From Candidula unifasciata (lineage: Eukaryota; Mollusca; Gastropoda; Stylommatophora; Geomitridae), in NCBI GenBank assembly GCA_905116865.2, contig CAJHNH020000802.1, positions 45,001 through 109,000 of the forward strand: a DNA stretch of 64,000 nt. Direction: 5' to 3'. A program made the translations under genes and the position numbers. Position 1 is the stretch's first letter, and every line of letters begins with the position of its first letter. This document shows, in pieces, positions 11,341 to 24,404 of this stretch. The notes below the pieces were generated by a model. It was not told the DNA's origin, made no database searches, and worked only from the letters and a program-made list of their open reading frames with translations.

Positions 11341-12404
11341 AATTTCAACGTTTTAGTGGGTATTAGGTAACTGAAGACACCCTTCAATAAAATCTGTGGA
11401 GGTTTTTTCAGCTGAAAGTAACATAAAAGACGTTTTTTTTTTTTTTTAAAATGAGTGGCTAATGGATATGTGATACTAGAGTCGTATTTCATTACACCTG
11501 CCGCCTTTATTTCCCAGATATTTACCGGTAGCTATTTACACAGGGTCCCTAGGACTGGAGATCAGTATTGTTTCAGGAATTCAAGACTGAAGATTTTCAA
11601 ACTTCATGAATTCTAAGGCAAACAGTGACTCAACTCAATTCAACGGCCAAGTGTGTGACATTCTGTATAAGAAAAGACTGTATTGATGAGATTTATGACT
11701 ACCAATCTGAAAACAGTTTACTTTTTCAATTAAATATCTCTAAAAATGTGGTTTTCCATGTGTGTACGGGCTGTTTTGCTAGCCACTTGTAGTTAGTGGC
11801 ATACATGGTGTTATTGTCTTTTTTTGGTTCAATGAGATCATCTTGAAACATCTTACCCGACACACAACAGCAATGGCTGACTGACAACTGTTTAAATACT
11901 GTCACAGTAAACCAATGACAGGCTGTGTTGAGATGATCAATGAATGCCTGACACGTGACAGTTGTGTGTGCGCCTACTTAAACCTCAATTACTCTCTCAT
12001 TTTAGGACTAATAATTTGAGATCATTGCCACTTCGAACATGAATAGGCAGTGCAACTTTGCTCAGATTACCAAATGGTGTGTGTTGTACTTAACACGAGA
12101 AAGCTTAATAATCAAACATAGAACATCTAATTGTATATCCATTTCAGAATGTAGTTTATGTCCTGAGGCTGTCAGGCAGCAGTTACAGAAATTAATGTCC
12201 ATCTTGGAGCACTTTGCCGGCCCTGTCAAGTGGCAATATAACTGCAGTTAATGCAAGTGCTCATATGGCAAGCAAGTATTATCATTATTAGCACACTGTA
12301 ATGTCACTGTTTGTCTGATGTCCATTTACAGGTGACCTACAAAGGCTCAGGTTAACAGGCGAAACAACGATCTGTTGTCATTTTGAGTCACTAAACTAAT
12401 AATA

Positions 12405-12640
12405 GTCGGCTCTGTAGCTAAGTCGATGCGAACGCTTCGTAATGCCGGGATGCCGGGTTCGATTTCACCTGCGGGTCATGCGCCTTTTCGACAGTGGTAT
12501 AAAGAAAACCGACCGTCCAGAGGCAATGGCAAACTGCTGGACGTAAATTTGCCTAGAAAAACTACACAACAACCAGGGGCTGTTGGGGTTAGTTTTGCAA
12601 TATCCTGTAAAGGATACGCAACTAACCTATATTAACATTT
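12405..12640 (+). repeat. tRNA-derived SINE candidate
   Basis: GGCTCTGTAGCTAAGTCGAT (A-box-like TAGCTAAG) is followed at a tRNA-like distance by GGGTTCGATTTC (B box), then a non-tRNA body with GGCAATGGCAAACTGCTGG. No clean poly-A or tail repeat is seen, so the 3' limit is approximate. Confidence 0.6.
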
Positions 12641-13564
12641 GAACATCGATAAGGTTTTAGACCCACGCATACATACAGTACACACACTTATACACCCTTA
12701 TACATTTGCACACATTTTTACGTACACAGTTACACACACACATATACACATACAGAAAAAGCTGCTACCGGTTGTCTCGGGCGCTAGAAGTTCATTGCTA
12801 CCAATAATCGTTTATGAAATGTGCACAACCTACAAGCAAACTGACAAACAGTCACCAGCATTTGAAATATAATTAAAACACGACGGCCATGATCGTTGCT
12901 GAGTGTAATTAGTGAGGACAAAACACAGTGACACAAGAAAGATGCACACTTGACTCTGTATATGCAGGATCAACACTACTGACTCCTACTATATTTTTAT
13001 TGACAGTAACAGGGTGTCTTGCTTTTGTCAGATCATGGAGTCTTGTGGTCATATTTTCAGACTACAATCGTTCGTGTCTAAGAAGAAAAAATAATTCATA
13101 TTAAAATGCCGCTCAGCTATGAACTTGTAATAAAAATGTACTCTTGTTTAACTACCACTTTACTTGCACATAAGCATACATAGTCACCTAACAAATCAGC
13201 AGCAGGAATTTGTAATTTCTCTAACAATGCATGTAAGGTGTATTTTGTTGTCTATTTTGTTTCTTCTGCTAGCAGGTTGCACTTTACAATTGACTGTGTC
13301 AATATGTCACTGCGCTTTGTGTTATTTATTTCCACTACAAATTCGTGTTTTAATTCTATTTTTAAAAGAAATTGAACGTTGGATCTGCCGTGAACCCTCT
13401 TGGTTATAATTGTAATCCTGTTTTTGTGTGTGCCAGAGATCGCCTTCTTGAAGCGGCTAGACACTCATATCCAAAGGTCCGGGATTCAGACACTGAGAGA
13501 CGTACTTTAAAAAACATGACTGGGTACTGGCTATACTCCTCTTAAGTAACGGGATTGTTTCTTC

Positions 13565-14460
13565 TGGGGCCAAGTTTTGGAGAGGCATTGTTGCCTCTAG
13601 TGTCACGTTTGAAAAGGTATTGTTGCCTCTAGTGTCACGTTTGAAGAGGTATTGTTGCCTCTAGTGTCACGTTTGAAGAGGTATTGTTGCTTATGGTGCC
13701 ATGTTATGGAGAGTTTTTGTTTCTTCTGGTGCAACTTTTTGGAGAGGTATTCCTTCTTCTTGTGTCACGTTTGGAGAGGTATTCCTTCTTCTTGTGTCAC
13801 GTTTGGAGAGGTATTCCTTCTTCTTGTGTCACGTTTGGAGAGGTATTCCTTCTTCTTGTGTCACGTTTGGAGAGGTATTCCTTCTTCTTGTGTCACGTTT
13901 GGAGAGGTATTCCTTCTTCTTGTGTCACGTTTGGAGAGGTATTCCTTCTTCTTGTGTCACGTTTGGAGAGGTATTCCTTCTTCTTGTGTCACGTTTGGAG
14001 AGGTATTCCTTCTTTTTGTGTCACGTTTGGAGAGGTATTCCTTCTTCTTGTGTCACGTTTGGAGAGGTATTCCTTCTTCTTGTGTCACGTTTGGAGAGGT
14101 ATTCCTTCTTCTTGTGTCACGTTTGGAGAGGTATTCCTTCTTCTTGTGTCACGTTTGGAGAGGTATTCCTTCTTCTTGTGTCACGTTTGGAGAGGTATTC
14201 CTTCTTCTTGTGTCACGTTTGGAGAGGTATTCCTTCTTCTTGTGTCACGTTTGGAGAGGTATTCCTTCTTCTTGTGTCACGTTTGGAGAGGTATTCCTTC
14301 TTCTTGTGTCACGTTTGGAGAGGTATTCCTTCTTCTTGTGTCACGTTTGGAGAGGTATTCCTTCTTCTTGTGTCACGTTTGGAGAGGTATTCCTTCTTCT
14401 TGTGTCACGTTTTGGAGGGGCTTTGTTTCTTTTTGTGCCACGTAATGAAGAGGTGTTGTT
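13565..14460. repeat. 32-bp satellite array, homogeneous core
   Basis: About 27 units. The first few (13565-13740) are diverged; 13741-14405 is nearly uniform with the core TGTGTCACGTTTGGAGAGG. Since 32 is not divisible by three, a 96-bp super-period keeps all three forward frames open for over 250 codons with the same 32-residue motif; these frames are not genes. Confidence 0.97.
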
Positions 14461-14739
14461 TCCTGTAGATATTGTATTTTTGTGTATCAGTGTATGATTA
14501 AATAATAGAAAGCAAAATACTGATCCAAGTCGATAAATTCAAATATCTCGGTACAAACATAAATAATATCAAACTGAACATGTGTGTCAGAAATAAAGAG
14601 TAGAATAGGCCAGGTTCAGGCTGCATTTTACAGATTAAAGAATGTCTTGTGCAACAGGTCTCTGTTTTTGGATGTCGGTAACAGAGTACTAACATATAAT
14701 GTATAACCTATGATGATTTATGGTTGTGATTCATGGACT
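14461..14739 (+). pseudogene. copied RT segment inside the satellite
   Basis: A 279-bp block nearly identical to 6641-6919, with only scattered substitutions and no insertion or deletion. It encodes the same KFKYLG piece of a non-LTR RT. It breaks the satellite cleanly: units of the same kind resume at 14740. No target duplication is visible beyond a shared TTTCCTGTAG edge. Confidence 0.85.
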
Positions 14740-15160
14740 TCATGTTTCTTTTTGTGCTACGTTATGAAGAGGTGTTGTTTCTTCTGGTGCCACGTTTTAG
14801 ATACCTATTTTTTCTACTGGTGCCACGTTTTGGATACCTATTTTTTCTTCTGGTGCCACGTTTTGGATACCATGTTTTTTTTTTTCTTCTGGTGCCACGT
14901 TGTAGATACCTATTTTATTCTTCTGTGCCACGTTTTAGATACCTATTTTTTCTTCTGGTGCCACGTTGTAGATACCTTTTTTATTTTTCTGTGCCACGTT
15001 TTGGATATCTATTTTTTCTTCTGGTGCCACGTTTGTGAGACGTGGTGTTTCTTCTAATGCCGCGTTTTAGAAAAGTATTTTTTCTGGGACCACCGTATGG
15101 AGAGGTATAATTTCTTCTAGTGCCACGTTTGGATAGGTTTTAGTTCTTCTTAGTGACGCT
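14740..15160. repeat. 33-bp satellite array, diverged
   Basis: About 12 units with the core TTCTTCTGGTGCCACGTTTTGGATACC, evidently the same satellite family as the 32-bp array but with GGATACC replacing GGAGAGG. Confidence 0.9.
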
Positions 15161-15164
15161 CGGG

Positions 15165-16103
<939 letters not shown>

Positions 16104-16129
16104 CAGATGTTAAAGGAACGTATTGTTTC

Positions 16130-16930
16130 TTCTGGTTCCATGTTATGGAGAGGTATCATTTTCTAGGGCGATGTTATGGAGAGGTATCATTTTCTAGTGC
16201 GACGTTATAGAGAGGTATTATTTCTTCTATGCGACGTTTTGGGGTGGTATCATTTCTTCTATTGCGACGTTATAGAGAGGTATCATTTCTTCTATTGCGA
16301 CGTTATAGAGAGGTATCATTTCTTTTAGTGCGACGTTATGGAGAGGTATCATTTCTTCTAGTGCTACGTTATGGAGAGGTATCATTTCTTTTAGTGCGAC
16401 GTTATGGAGAGGTATCATTTCTTTTAGTGCGACGTTATGGAGAGGTATCATTACTTCTAGTGCGACGTTATGGAGAGGTATCATTTCTTTTAGTGCGACG
16501 TTATGGAGAGGTATCATTACTTCTAGTGCGACGTTATGGAGAGGTATCATCTCTTCTAGTGCGATGTTATGGAGAGGTATCATTTCTTCTAGTCCGATGT
16601 TATGGATAAGTATCATTTCTTCTAGTGTGACGTTATTTAGAGGTATCATTTCTTCTAGTGCGATGTTATGGAGAGGTATCTTTACTTCTAGTGCGACGTT
16701 ATAGAGAGGTATCATTTCTTCTAGTGCGACGTTATAGAGAGGTATGATTACTTCTAGTGCGACGTTATTGAGAGGTATTATTACTTCTAGTGCGACGTTT
16801 TGGGGTGGTATCATTACTTCTAGTGCGACGTTATAGACAGGTATCATTTCTTTTAGTGCGACGTTACAGAGAGGTATCATTTCTTCTAGTGCGACGTTAT
16901 GGAAAGGTATTAATATTTCTAGTGCCGCGT
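16130..16930. repeat. 33-bp satellite array
   Basis: About 24 units with the core AGTGCGACGTTATGGAGAGGT, related to the arrays at 13565-14460 and 14740-15160. The 33-bp period keeps a minus-strand frame open for 251 codons (repeating LHNVALEEMIP), which I regard as an artefact of the period. Confidence 0.95.
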
Positions 16931-17360
16931 GTCCGAATTGCCCGCCACAGCCGCTCTGCCATTTGCCAACAAAGTCTAACATGTGTCCGATAAATCAACC
17001 GTACGCATGCCACTTGGTCGTCCATGTATGCTGACTGATCTAATAGGCTACCGCTGCAATTGTGTAAATAATCTTCGAATCTCACAGTTCCTGTTGCATA
17101 GTCACCATCTTCGTCTTGTCCCTGTCCGAGAACATCAGGTAATACGTGCAGCAGGAGAACCAACCCTGAGCCTCGTGTACTCTTGTGGGCTCACTTTCTG
17201 AGAATGTCTAGGAGCTCGTGGGATAAAACAGTTGCAGACGAGAGATCACTTCTACTGATGATTGGTAGACTTCTGCTGTACATGCTCCCCTGTGCTGATG
17301 ATCGGTAGACTCCTGCTGCACATGCTCCCCTGTGGAGTTTCTTATTATTCTTACTTTAAC
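16921..17360. repeat. dispersed repeat, inverted partner at 33965-34370
   Basis: This segment and the reverse complement of 33965-34370 share long stretches, such as GTCTAGGAGCTCGTGGG and ACTTCTACTGATGATTGGTA, and the ACATGCTCCCCTGTGGAG end. A local duplication of about 50 bases (GATGAT/CGGTAGACT..CCCCTGTG) is present only here. Its minus strand encodes a piece like LIYRTHVRLCWQ also seen in the partner, but I cannot name a family. Confidence 0.8.
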
Positions 17361-17534
17361 AAAATTTACATGTTACAGTTGTAGTGTTCTTTCTTGTTTA
17401 TTATTTTACTGTGACACAGTTTACACGTAATAGTTGTTGTGTTTTTTCTTGTTTATAATACTGTAACATAGTATTGCAACGTGCATCTATTATTGTTCAT
17501 TTTAACCAGCGAGGCCCAGGATGGTGAGCTAACA

Positions 17535-18240
17535 ACTATCAAAGCCAGAGCGAAAGGTGTGCATATCATCTCCCTCAGCTCTCCGTGAATGTTACAGTCT
17601 ATGTGGCCTGAGCGAAAGCTGTACAAATCCTCTCCCTCAGTGCTCCGTGAATGTTACAGTCTATGTGGCCTGAGCGAAAGCTTTACATATCATCTCCCTC
17701 AGTGCTCCGTCAATGTTACAGTCTATGTGGCCTGAGCGAAAGCTGCACAAATCCTCTCCCTCAGTGCTCCGTTAATGTTACAGTCTATGTGGCCTGAGCG
17801 AAAGCTGCACAAATCCTCTCCCTCAGCTCTCCGTCAATGTTACAGTCTATGTGGCCTCAGCGAAAGCTTTACATATCCTCTCCCTCAGTGCTACGTCAGT
17901 GTTACAGTCTATGTGGCCTGAGCGAAAGCTTTACATATCCTCTCCCTCAGTGCTCCGTCAGTGTTACAGTCTATGTGGCCTGAGCGAAAGCTATACATAA
18001 CCTCTCCCTCAGTGCTCCGTCAATGTTACAGTCTATGTGGCCTGAGCGAAAGCTGCACATAACCCCTGCCTCTGGTCTCCGTCAGTGTTACAGTCTATGT
18101 GGCCTGAGCGAAAGCTGTACATATCCTCTCCCTCAGTTCTCCGTCAATGTGACAGTCTATGTGGCCTGAGCAAAAGCTTTACACATCCTCTCCCTCTGTT
18201 CTTCGGCAATGTTACAGTTTATGTGCCCTAGGCCTGTCCT
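17535..18240. repeat. 62-bp minisatellite, about 11 copies
   Basis: Units begin with GTTACAGTCTATGTGGCCTG (starts at 17591, 17653, 17715 and so on, period 62). Copies differ by a few substitutions and decay at the right edge. Confidence 0.95.
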
Positions 18241-18825
18241 CCCAAACAGATTTGTTGAGGGTTTCTGTCGTATCTGATTTCCATTCTTAGGTTTTCAATA
18301 CCCTATGCCACTTAGGGCTTGCAGTCTATCCCTCCATTCCGCCCTATATCAGGTTTAGTTAACTTAAAGTAATTACCATAACTTACAAAACTAAAATTAA
18401 CATATATTTTTTATGTTGGAATTATACAACAGGAGCAATAAATAGCACATGTGGTCTTGTCAGTAAATCTGGTTTTCTACAGATGACTACTGGCAATCTG
18501 CTTGTTGGCTTGTGTTTGGGGTTGTCATTCGACGCAAATCTTTGAAGTTCAGAGAAATGTCACCACTCGTGTCTGGACACTACCATAAACTAGTTTGTGG
18601 CCAAACGAATCTTGAATTCTGCAAAAGAGTCAAAATGAGTTTGACTTCACCTATTCATTACATCTTTAGTGCATGTTGGCACGTAATTCAGTGCTGGTCG
18701 ATTGTATCTATCAGCACGTGATAACGTTGTTTTCTCCTACGCTGACTAAACCACATTGAGTGTTACCAGTTCTACATTGTTCTTATCTAGGACGAATCGA
18801 CCTAGCCTCGCCTACATAAGGTCAG

Positions 18826-19812
18826 CTATGACGCAGGTGTCTGCCCTCGACATGTTCCAAATACTTCATGAAACACGGTCCTGTACTTAGTTCCCATGTA
18901 GTAATAGATAAAGATGTTGATGGTGGAATTGATGCCTTCGAAAAGGAATGTATACGACCAGGACACAAAAAAGGCGTTCATGTATATCCCCACAACACTG
19001 AACAGTGGCTCCACGATAGGGATGATGGACGTGATAACACCCGGGGTGTAACAGATGATCAGCACGGTAGCTATCACAGCCACCATGATCATTGTTCTCC
19101 GGTCGCGCACAGAACTGGCCTCCATGGCAGTCGTATCCAAACTGGCCTTTGACCTCCACTTGGACTTCCTCCTGAGCTGGACCACAAGAATGATGGTGAA
19201 CACGATGACGGCGATGAAGGAGCCGAAGCCAGTGCTAGAGTACAGAACGTAAATAAAGCCCTCCATGCTCTTCCTGTTGCTTCTGTAAGCCAAGCCCAGC
19301 AAAGTTCTGTTCACTTTCGGATAGAACTTCCAGTCGATAGTGCAGCTGGCGCTCTCTAGAAGAAAAGTCCCTAAAATTAGACCGTAAATGGCCACAATTG
19401 TCAGCAGTGTCCGTTTGCGTGTCACCAGCTGCCTGATCTTTAAGGGAAATGTGATGCACAGACATCGCTCTGCTGTGATGTAAACAGTTATCCAGCCAGT
19501 GATGCGGACAAAACAGATGTGGGGCAAGCTGCCGGTAAGATACTGCACCTCTGATGGCACCATAGGAAGATCCACTTTGGCAAACCACGGATTGACACAG
19601 ATATTAATCCACAGGAGGGTGACCAGACTGAACAAATCAGAGATAGCCAAGGCAAAGAGGCTAATGTTGACCGTGTTTTTGAAGCCTTGCTTGTAGAACA
19701 CTAGAATGTTTATGCAATTGGCCACAGTGCCGACCAAACAGAAAAGACTATTAATAAAAATACAGTTGGTTATCTCCACAATCTCTCGGTCCGTGTCACT
19801 GACGTAAAGCAT
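18826..19812 (-). CDS. class A GPCR, putative chemosensory receptor
   Basis: An intact intronless ORF of 328 codons with seven hydrophobic segments. Landmarks are GTVANCINI in TM1 (28-36), LAISDL in TM2 (55-60), Cys100 before TM3 and AERCLCI (114-120) in place of D/ERY. Cys157 lies in extracellular loop 2 and can pair with Cys100. TM6 has CYTPGV (254-259) and TM7 NSTINIFIYY (295-304). It shares well over half its residues by eye with the receptor at 4177-5178, same strand, about 14 kb away, so the two look like diverged duplicates. The intracellular C-tail is short. The start at 19812 gives a length matching the paralogue. Role inferred from family: ligand-gated signalling through a G protein at a sensory cell membrane. 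A neuropeptide receptor is possible. Confidence 0.9.
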   Translation of the reverse strand: MLYVSDTDREIVEITNCIFINSLFCLVGTVANCINILVFYKQGFKNTVNISLFALAISDLFSLVTLLWINICVNPWFAKVDLPMVPSEVQYLTGSLPHICFVRITGWITVYITAERCLCITFPLKIRQLVTRKRTLLTIVAIYGLILGTFLLESASCTIDWKFYPKVNRTLLGLAYRSNRKSMEGFIYVLYSSTGFGSFIAVIVFTIILVVQLRRKSKWRSKASLDTTAMEASSVRDRRTMIMVAVIATVLIICYTPGVITSIIPIVEPLFSVVGIYMNAFFVSWSYTFLFEGINSTINIFIYYYMGTKYRTVFHEVFGTCRGQTPAS

Positions 19813-20829
19813 ATCGTCTACTATGACGATATCATTGGGTCGACGATATAGTCGGGTATTATATTTGAATGCAGTAGTCTTTATGCGTTTTGTAAACTTG
19901 GGATCTGTGTGAATTATTGCAGCGCATTAGGCCTCACTATAGAAAACGGATTATCTTTTGATTCAGAGATGTAAGCTTACATGTAATGCGTACATAATTA
20001 CAGATTTACGTATGAATATAAGACCAGCCTTCCTCTGTATTATACGTATAGTACGTGGTCTAACCACTGACTGAAATATTATGTCAGACGTTGTCAGTAA
20101 TCATTAGCTAATGATGTTATTGTAAGGAAAACAGGCGGTTACAAAGTTGTTTAGACACACAACATTGGGAGCGGCAGTGGCATATGTTAAGACTTCACGT
20201 GGACTTATTGTGAATACCGCCACATGCCGTCAGAAAGGTACACATGAAAGTGAATTTTCTTATCCAAAATCAGAATTGCTGTCTCTACTTTAGTAATGAA
20301 CTACCCGTGACTTCTGATCTTTGACCTTGCAGTTTCGTTTGTGTGTCCACAGTTGAGTAAAACGTCCTCATGTATTGTGTCTGTTAGAATCACATCCATA
20401 ATTTCACACAGCTGCCTGAAACTTCACGTGGAAAGCTTGATATTTTGGTTGGATTCTTTTCATTCTGTGGACAAACAAGAAAAAGCATCAGTAATATATT
20501 ACAGCATTAGATTAACAGTGCACCATACACAACGAGCACACCATCGAAACAAACGCATGCAGTCACTTCTAATTGCACGAACATTTTTTTTAACTGTCAA
20601 TTGATTAACATTAGATACTTGAAAGGTAAAATCTACACTTTCGTGTCTGTTATGAGTGCTTTAATTTGTTGTCTCCAAAATTTGTGATAATCATGCTGTC
20701 TATGTTAACTGAAAACAAATGCTTATATATATATATATAAGGTAAAGTATGGAGATGTGAACCAGCGTCATCACAAGATTATAAAGCATAAGTGTTCTGC
20801 CACTAGTACGGACAGCTAATAAGAATTGC

Positions 20830-21035
20830 CCGCCTGTGTCGCCGTTCGCACGTAACTCTGTAGCTAGCGACGTTCCTCCATTTACCCTAGAGTGTCAACT
20901 CTGGTACCCATTTCCTAGAGGCTCGGTTAACCCCGTGAGCCGCCCGGTTTTGAACACCGACCGTGGGCTGCAGCGAGTCGCAGCTGGATTTGAAAGCAAG
21001 CTTCTTATCGACTGCACTTACGAGGCCCTAAATAT
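20830..21035 (-). repeat. SINE-like tRNA-related repeat
   Basis: Read on the minus strand there is a GTGCAGTCGATAAG stretch followed by a B-box-like TTTCAAATCC and a body with AATGGGTACCAGAGTTGA. The last part resembles the CAACTGGGTACCAGAC segment of the SINE-like repeat at 34635-34830. Weak evidence. Confidence 0.35.
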
Positions 21036-21289
21036 ATACATATGTGTGTGTTTGTGTGTGTGTGTGTGCGCGCGCGCACGTGTGTGTGCGTGGAGATATT
21101 TAAGTGATTGGAAATATTTTGAAATTAAAAACTCTACTTCTCTGGAACTAACTATTTCAGGCATGTTTTCTATCGTTATAGTTTCTAACTGAGTGTCAAT
21201 ACAGATTAAGGGAAGTCAGTCGGTGTCCACATTCCGTGTAATTTAGAAATAATCCATTGCCACAGAGCGTACGCAACAAAGGGTGGCAG

Positions 21290-21760
21290 CCTTCACACAA
21301 TATACTCATATGACATCAGGCAGCAGATAATCATAATGACAGAATTTAATACAACAAAGATAGAAACATATAACAATAGCCGTCAGATAATCACCATGAC
21401 AAAATTTACACAAGAAAGGTAGAGTCGTGTAACAATATGTGTCAGATAATCATCATGACTGAATTAAGATAGTAAAGTTAAAAACATGTAACAATAGTCG
21501 TCAGATAATCATCATAACAGAATGAACACAAGAAAGATGGAAACATGTAACAATGGGCGTCAGATAATTATCTTCACATAATTCACACAAGAAATATAGA
21601 AACATGTAACGCTAGGTGTTAGATTTTCATCATGACAGAATTCAGACAAGAAATATAGACACAGTTAACAATAGGCGGCAGAAAATCATATTGACAGAAT
21701 TCACACAAGAAAGGTAGAGACATGTAACAATAGGCGCAGATAATCACCATGACTTAAATG
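21290..21760. repeat. degenerate tandem repeat of about 60 bp, eight copies
   Basis: Recurring GTAACAATAGGCGTCAGATA and ATCATCATGACAGAATT blocks spaced about 60 bases apart, with many small changes between copies. Confidence 0.85.
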
Positions 21761-22531
21761 AACCAAAATGGCCGATCACGGCCTACTACTCATGGTCTTA
21801 AATATTATGATTCTAACAAGCTGTTCATGAGTCATTGTTAAATCCAGCAGTGATTCTTATGTGGGACTGTTAGTGTAAGCACATTTGACAGCCGTTTTAT
21901 GCATTTTAACTGTGCATGTGGTAGCTTTAGGTTTTCGCTAAAACCGAGAAGTCTTTCAAGTGTTTTCAAATAAGACGGTGAAGGACATTGTGTGTGATTT
22001 CAACTGGCACAGGGAGGCAGCACTTATGGAGCACCCCTGTACCTTTGCTCTGATGATAAAAGCTCGACTAACAGAAATCAGCTGACTTTATTAGTTAATA
22101 AAAGAACAAAAGTATAAATGATAAGAAAAAAAACTAAACATCCACATAGCGTAGGAGTCAGGGGGGAAGAGAATGACGCTCCCAAACCGGCTCGGCAAAA
22201 AGCCACTCGGTTCCTAGCTGGCTGCCCTCCAAACATCAACTGTGTCCTTGGAACTTCGCTGTTTGACGGCCCCACTTTATTACCGGCAGCAGGAAGCCAC
22301 TTTTTTTATTGACACGAAGAACCCATTTTATAATTGGCACCTGGGAGCCAGTTTATAAACAACAGATCGAAGAAGTTTACACTCTGCCGTGTCAGTCATT
22401 GGTGAAAATCTTTGCGTTTTCCTAATTTATCTCTTTTTTTTTTCTTTTCATTATCCTTGATATCAGATATTTCCAGTGGTCACAACTGGTTTCATTTCTT
22501 TCTTATTATTACATAATCAAAGATAGTTGTA

Positions 22532-23371
22532 ATGTTTGTAAAAAGCTGTCTTCTGGCTCTGTCATCTTTAAACATACGTAGAGATGATGGCACTATTGAA
22601 AGGTCAGTTTATCGTAAAGACACGTGGAAAGGCCAGTACATTCATTTCACCAGTTTTGCACCTTTGCAATACAAACGTGGTCTAGTGAGGACATTATTCC
22701 ACCGTGCTAAGAAGATTTGTTCCATCGACACGCTACAAGCTGAGTTTGATACGATTAAACAAACACTGCTTTCTAATGGATATCCAGGTGGCTTTATTAA
22801 GTGCCATTGCCAGCCGTCTAAACCAGTTACCTTAGAAATGTCGGTGCCAAAAAAACTAGCCTATATACATCTAACGTTTCGAAGAAATGACGTCATTTAA
22901 CGTGTATATGACCGACTCAAAACAGCAGTCGGTCAAACCTTTTACGCAGCCATGCCTGTTATGAGATTTAAAACCACCATGATTCCTACGCCACCTGTAA
23001 AAAACCAGTGTCGACGTACGCCAGATCTAACTGTATATACTAGTTTAAATGCACCTGTAACGCTGCATATGTGGGCAGAACTGATCGACGACAGGAGAAA
23101 CGGGTTGCTGAACTTATTCCACTATGGGTGGTAAAAGCAATGCAAAACACTAACACCTCAGCAACAACCAATCAGGTGACTGGTCGACAAAATCTATCAT
23201 CAGCAATTGCGTGCCATATTCTAAATTCCGGGCACATCATTAACAGGGATGATGCATTTCGAATTTTTTACAATTCGGCCAACCGTAGATTACTCTGATA
23301 CGCGGAAGCTTCCGCTATCAGCCGGTTGAAACCAGATCTCTGTAGGCAGAAAGAAATGGTCGTTTCCTTAA
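22532..23371 (+). pseudogene. Penelope-like element: RT end plus GIY-YIG domain
   Basis: The first frame gives DDGTIERSVYRKDTWKGQY, then F.PLQYKRGLVRTLFHRAKKIC and L.SNGYP.GFI, the region after the RT core of Penelope-like elements that leads into the endonuclease. An in-frame stop follows at about 22898. Then come CTCNAAYVGRTDRR-type residues (the YIG motif is YVG here) in a frame shifted by one at about 23060, and FRIFYNSANRRLL, a stop, AEASAISRLKPDLC and QKEMVVSL. The element is 5'-truncated: the RT catalytic core is missing. Its last codons are split from the rest by the TTAA element at 23372-24400. Confidence 0.88.
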
Positions 23372-24404
23372 GGCACGGCCATCTTTAGATATAAATAGGC
23401 CAACTGGGTCAACGGGGATTCCCGTTCTTGTGCAAGAATCGAGTCCTTCTGTGTTAACAGTTTTTATCGAGGAGATGTATACACAAATTAAACAGTATAC
23501 ATTAATTTTCGACATATTTTTTAGAACTATACGTCATTTTCAATGTAAATAAGTGTGCCAATTAAATATAACAATAAAGGCTCTTACAGACAAACAAAAA
23601 TGCTTTTGCTACAGTCAACATGAACATAAACATCAATAGCGTTTAGATGTAAACTAAGAGTTGTTCCAGCAAAAGTAAAGAAATATCAGTGATAACTCTT
23701 TGATTCTGAGAGGGTATTTGCTGCATCAGAGGAGCGGGGGAGGGGGGAAGGGGGTGACATTTGTACTTTATCAAATTTAGCGCATAAAACTACTGCTATG
23801 AAACATACACATGTCATACATAACATAAATATAAATGATTCATGGTTATTATTATTAGTAGTAGACTACTACAACATACAATTATACTGTTATTTAATAA
23901 TTAGTAAACAAGCACAATCAGTATGAAATTGATATGAGCAATACAAACAAATTTTTCCAGTTTCATCTTGTTGGATGAAATGAATTCCTTATCATTGCGA
24001 ATTTTTTGGTAACAAATATGCAAGGGAAGTGGATGAACAACCACACGTTTCTGCAAGAGTTTACAGCCAGTGTTTGCGAAGCAAAGCAAAAGCCAGTTTA
24101 CAAAAATTAACAGACCGTAGAACTGCAAATATGCAAAAGAAGTGGATGAGCAACCAGAAGTTTCCGCAAGAGTTTACAGGCAGTGTTCGCGAAGCAAAGC
24201 AAGAGCCAATTTACAAAAATTAACAAACATATAATTATACTGTTAGTCAACAATTAGTAAAGAGGCAAAGAGTGACTTGATGTGAGAAGTTAGTTAGTAA
24301 ATTAAATATTATTTTCATCCACTTACCTAGAGCTCCGAAATATCTTGACACAATTTATCCACATTGTGTTGCACCATTTATGACTAGAGATGGCCGTGCC
24401 TTAA
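23368..24404. mobile_element. 1-kb inverted-repeat element with TTAA target duplication
   Basis: The element proper (23372-24400) begins GGCACGGCCATCT and ends with its exact reverse complement AGATGGCCGTGCC. The similarity extends imperfectly to about 34 bases (TTAGATATAAATAGG against CTAGTCATAAATGG). TTAA stands on both sides (23368-23371 and 24401-24404). Removing the element and one TTAA rejoins the Penelope-like frame around it. There is no transposase inside, so it is non-autonomous; TTAA targeting points to a piggyBac-type mobiliser. Inside it are a 113-bp direct duplication (24014-24126 and 24127-24230) and a 45-bp direct repeat around it (about 23875 and 24230). Confidence 0.85.

Noticed and set aside
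12405..12480. Functional tRNA gene
   Set aside because: A and B boxes are recognisable but acceptor and anticodon stems do not pair; a SINE head fits better. The same holds for 27450-27535 and 1-72.
13652..14497. Three overlapping forward frames of over 250 codons
   Set aside because: All three frames of the 32-bp array encode the same 32-residue cycle; no start context, no unique sequence.
16227..16982. 251-codon minus-strand frame with repeating LHNVALEEMIP
   Set aside because: Considered as a repeat protein, but the same DNA unit occurs in non-open 32-bp form nearby and there is no non-repeat coding flank.
22078..22312. Opposing 64-65 codon frames at 22.1-22.3 kb
   Set aside because: Short, mutually overlapping on both strands, and without recognisable motifs.
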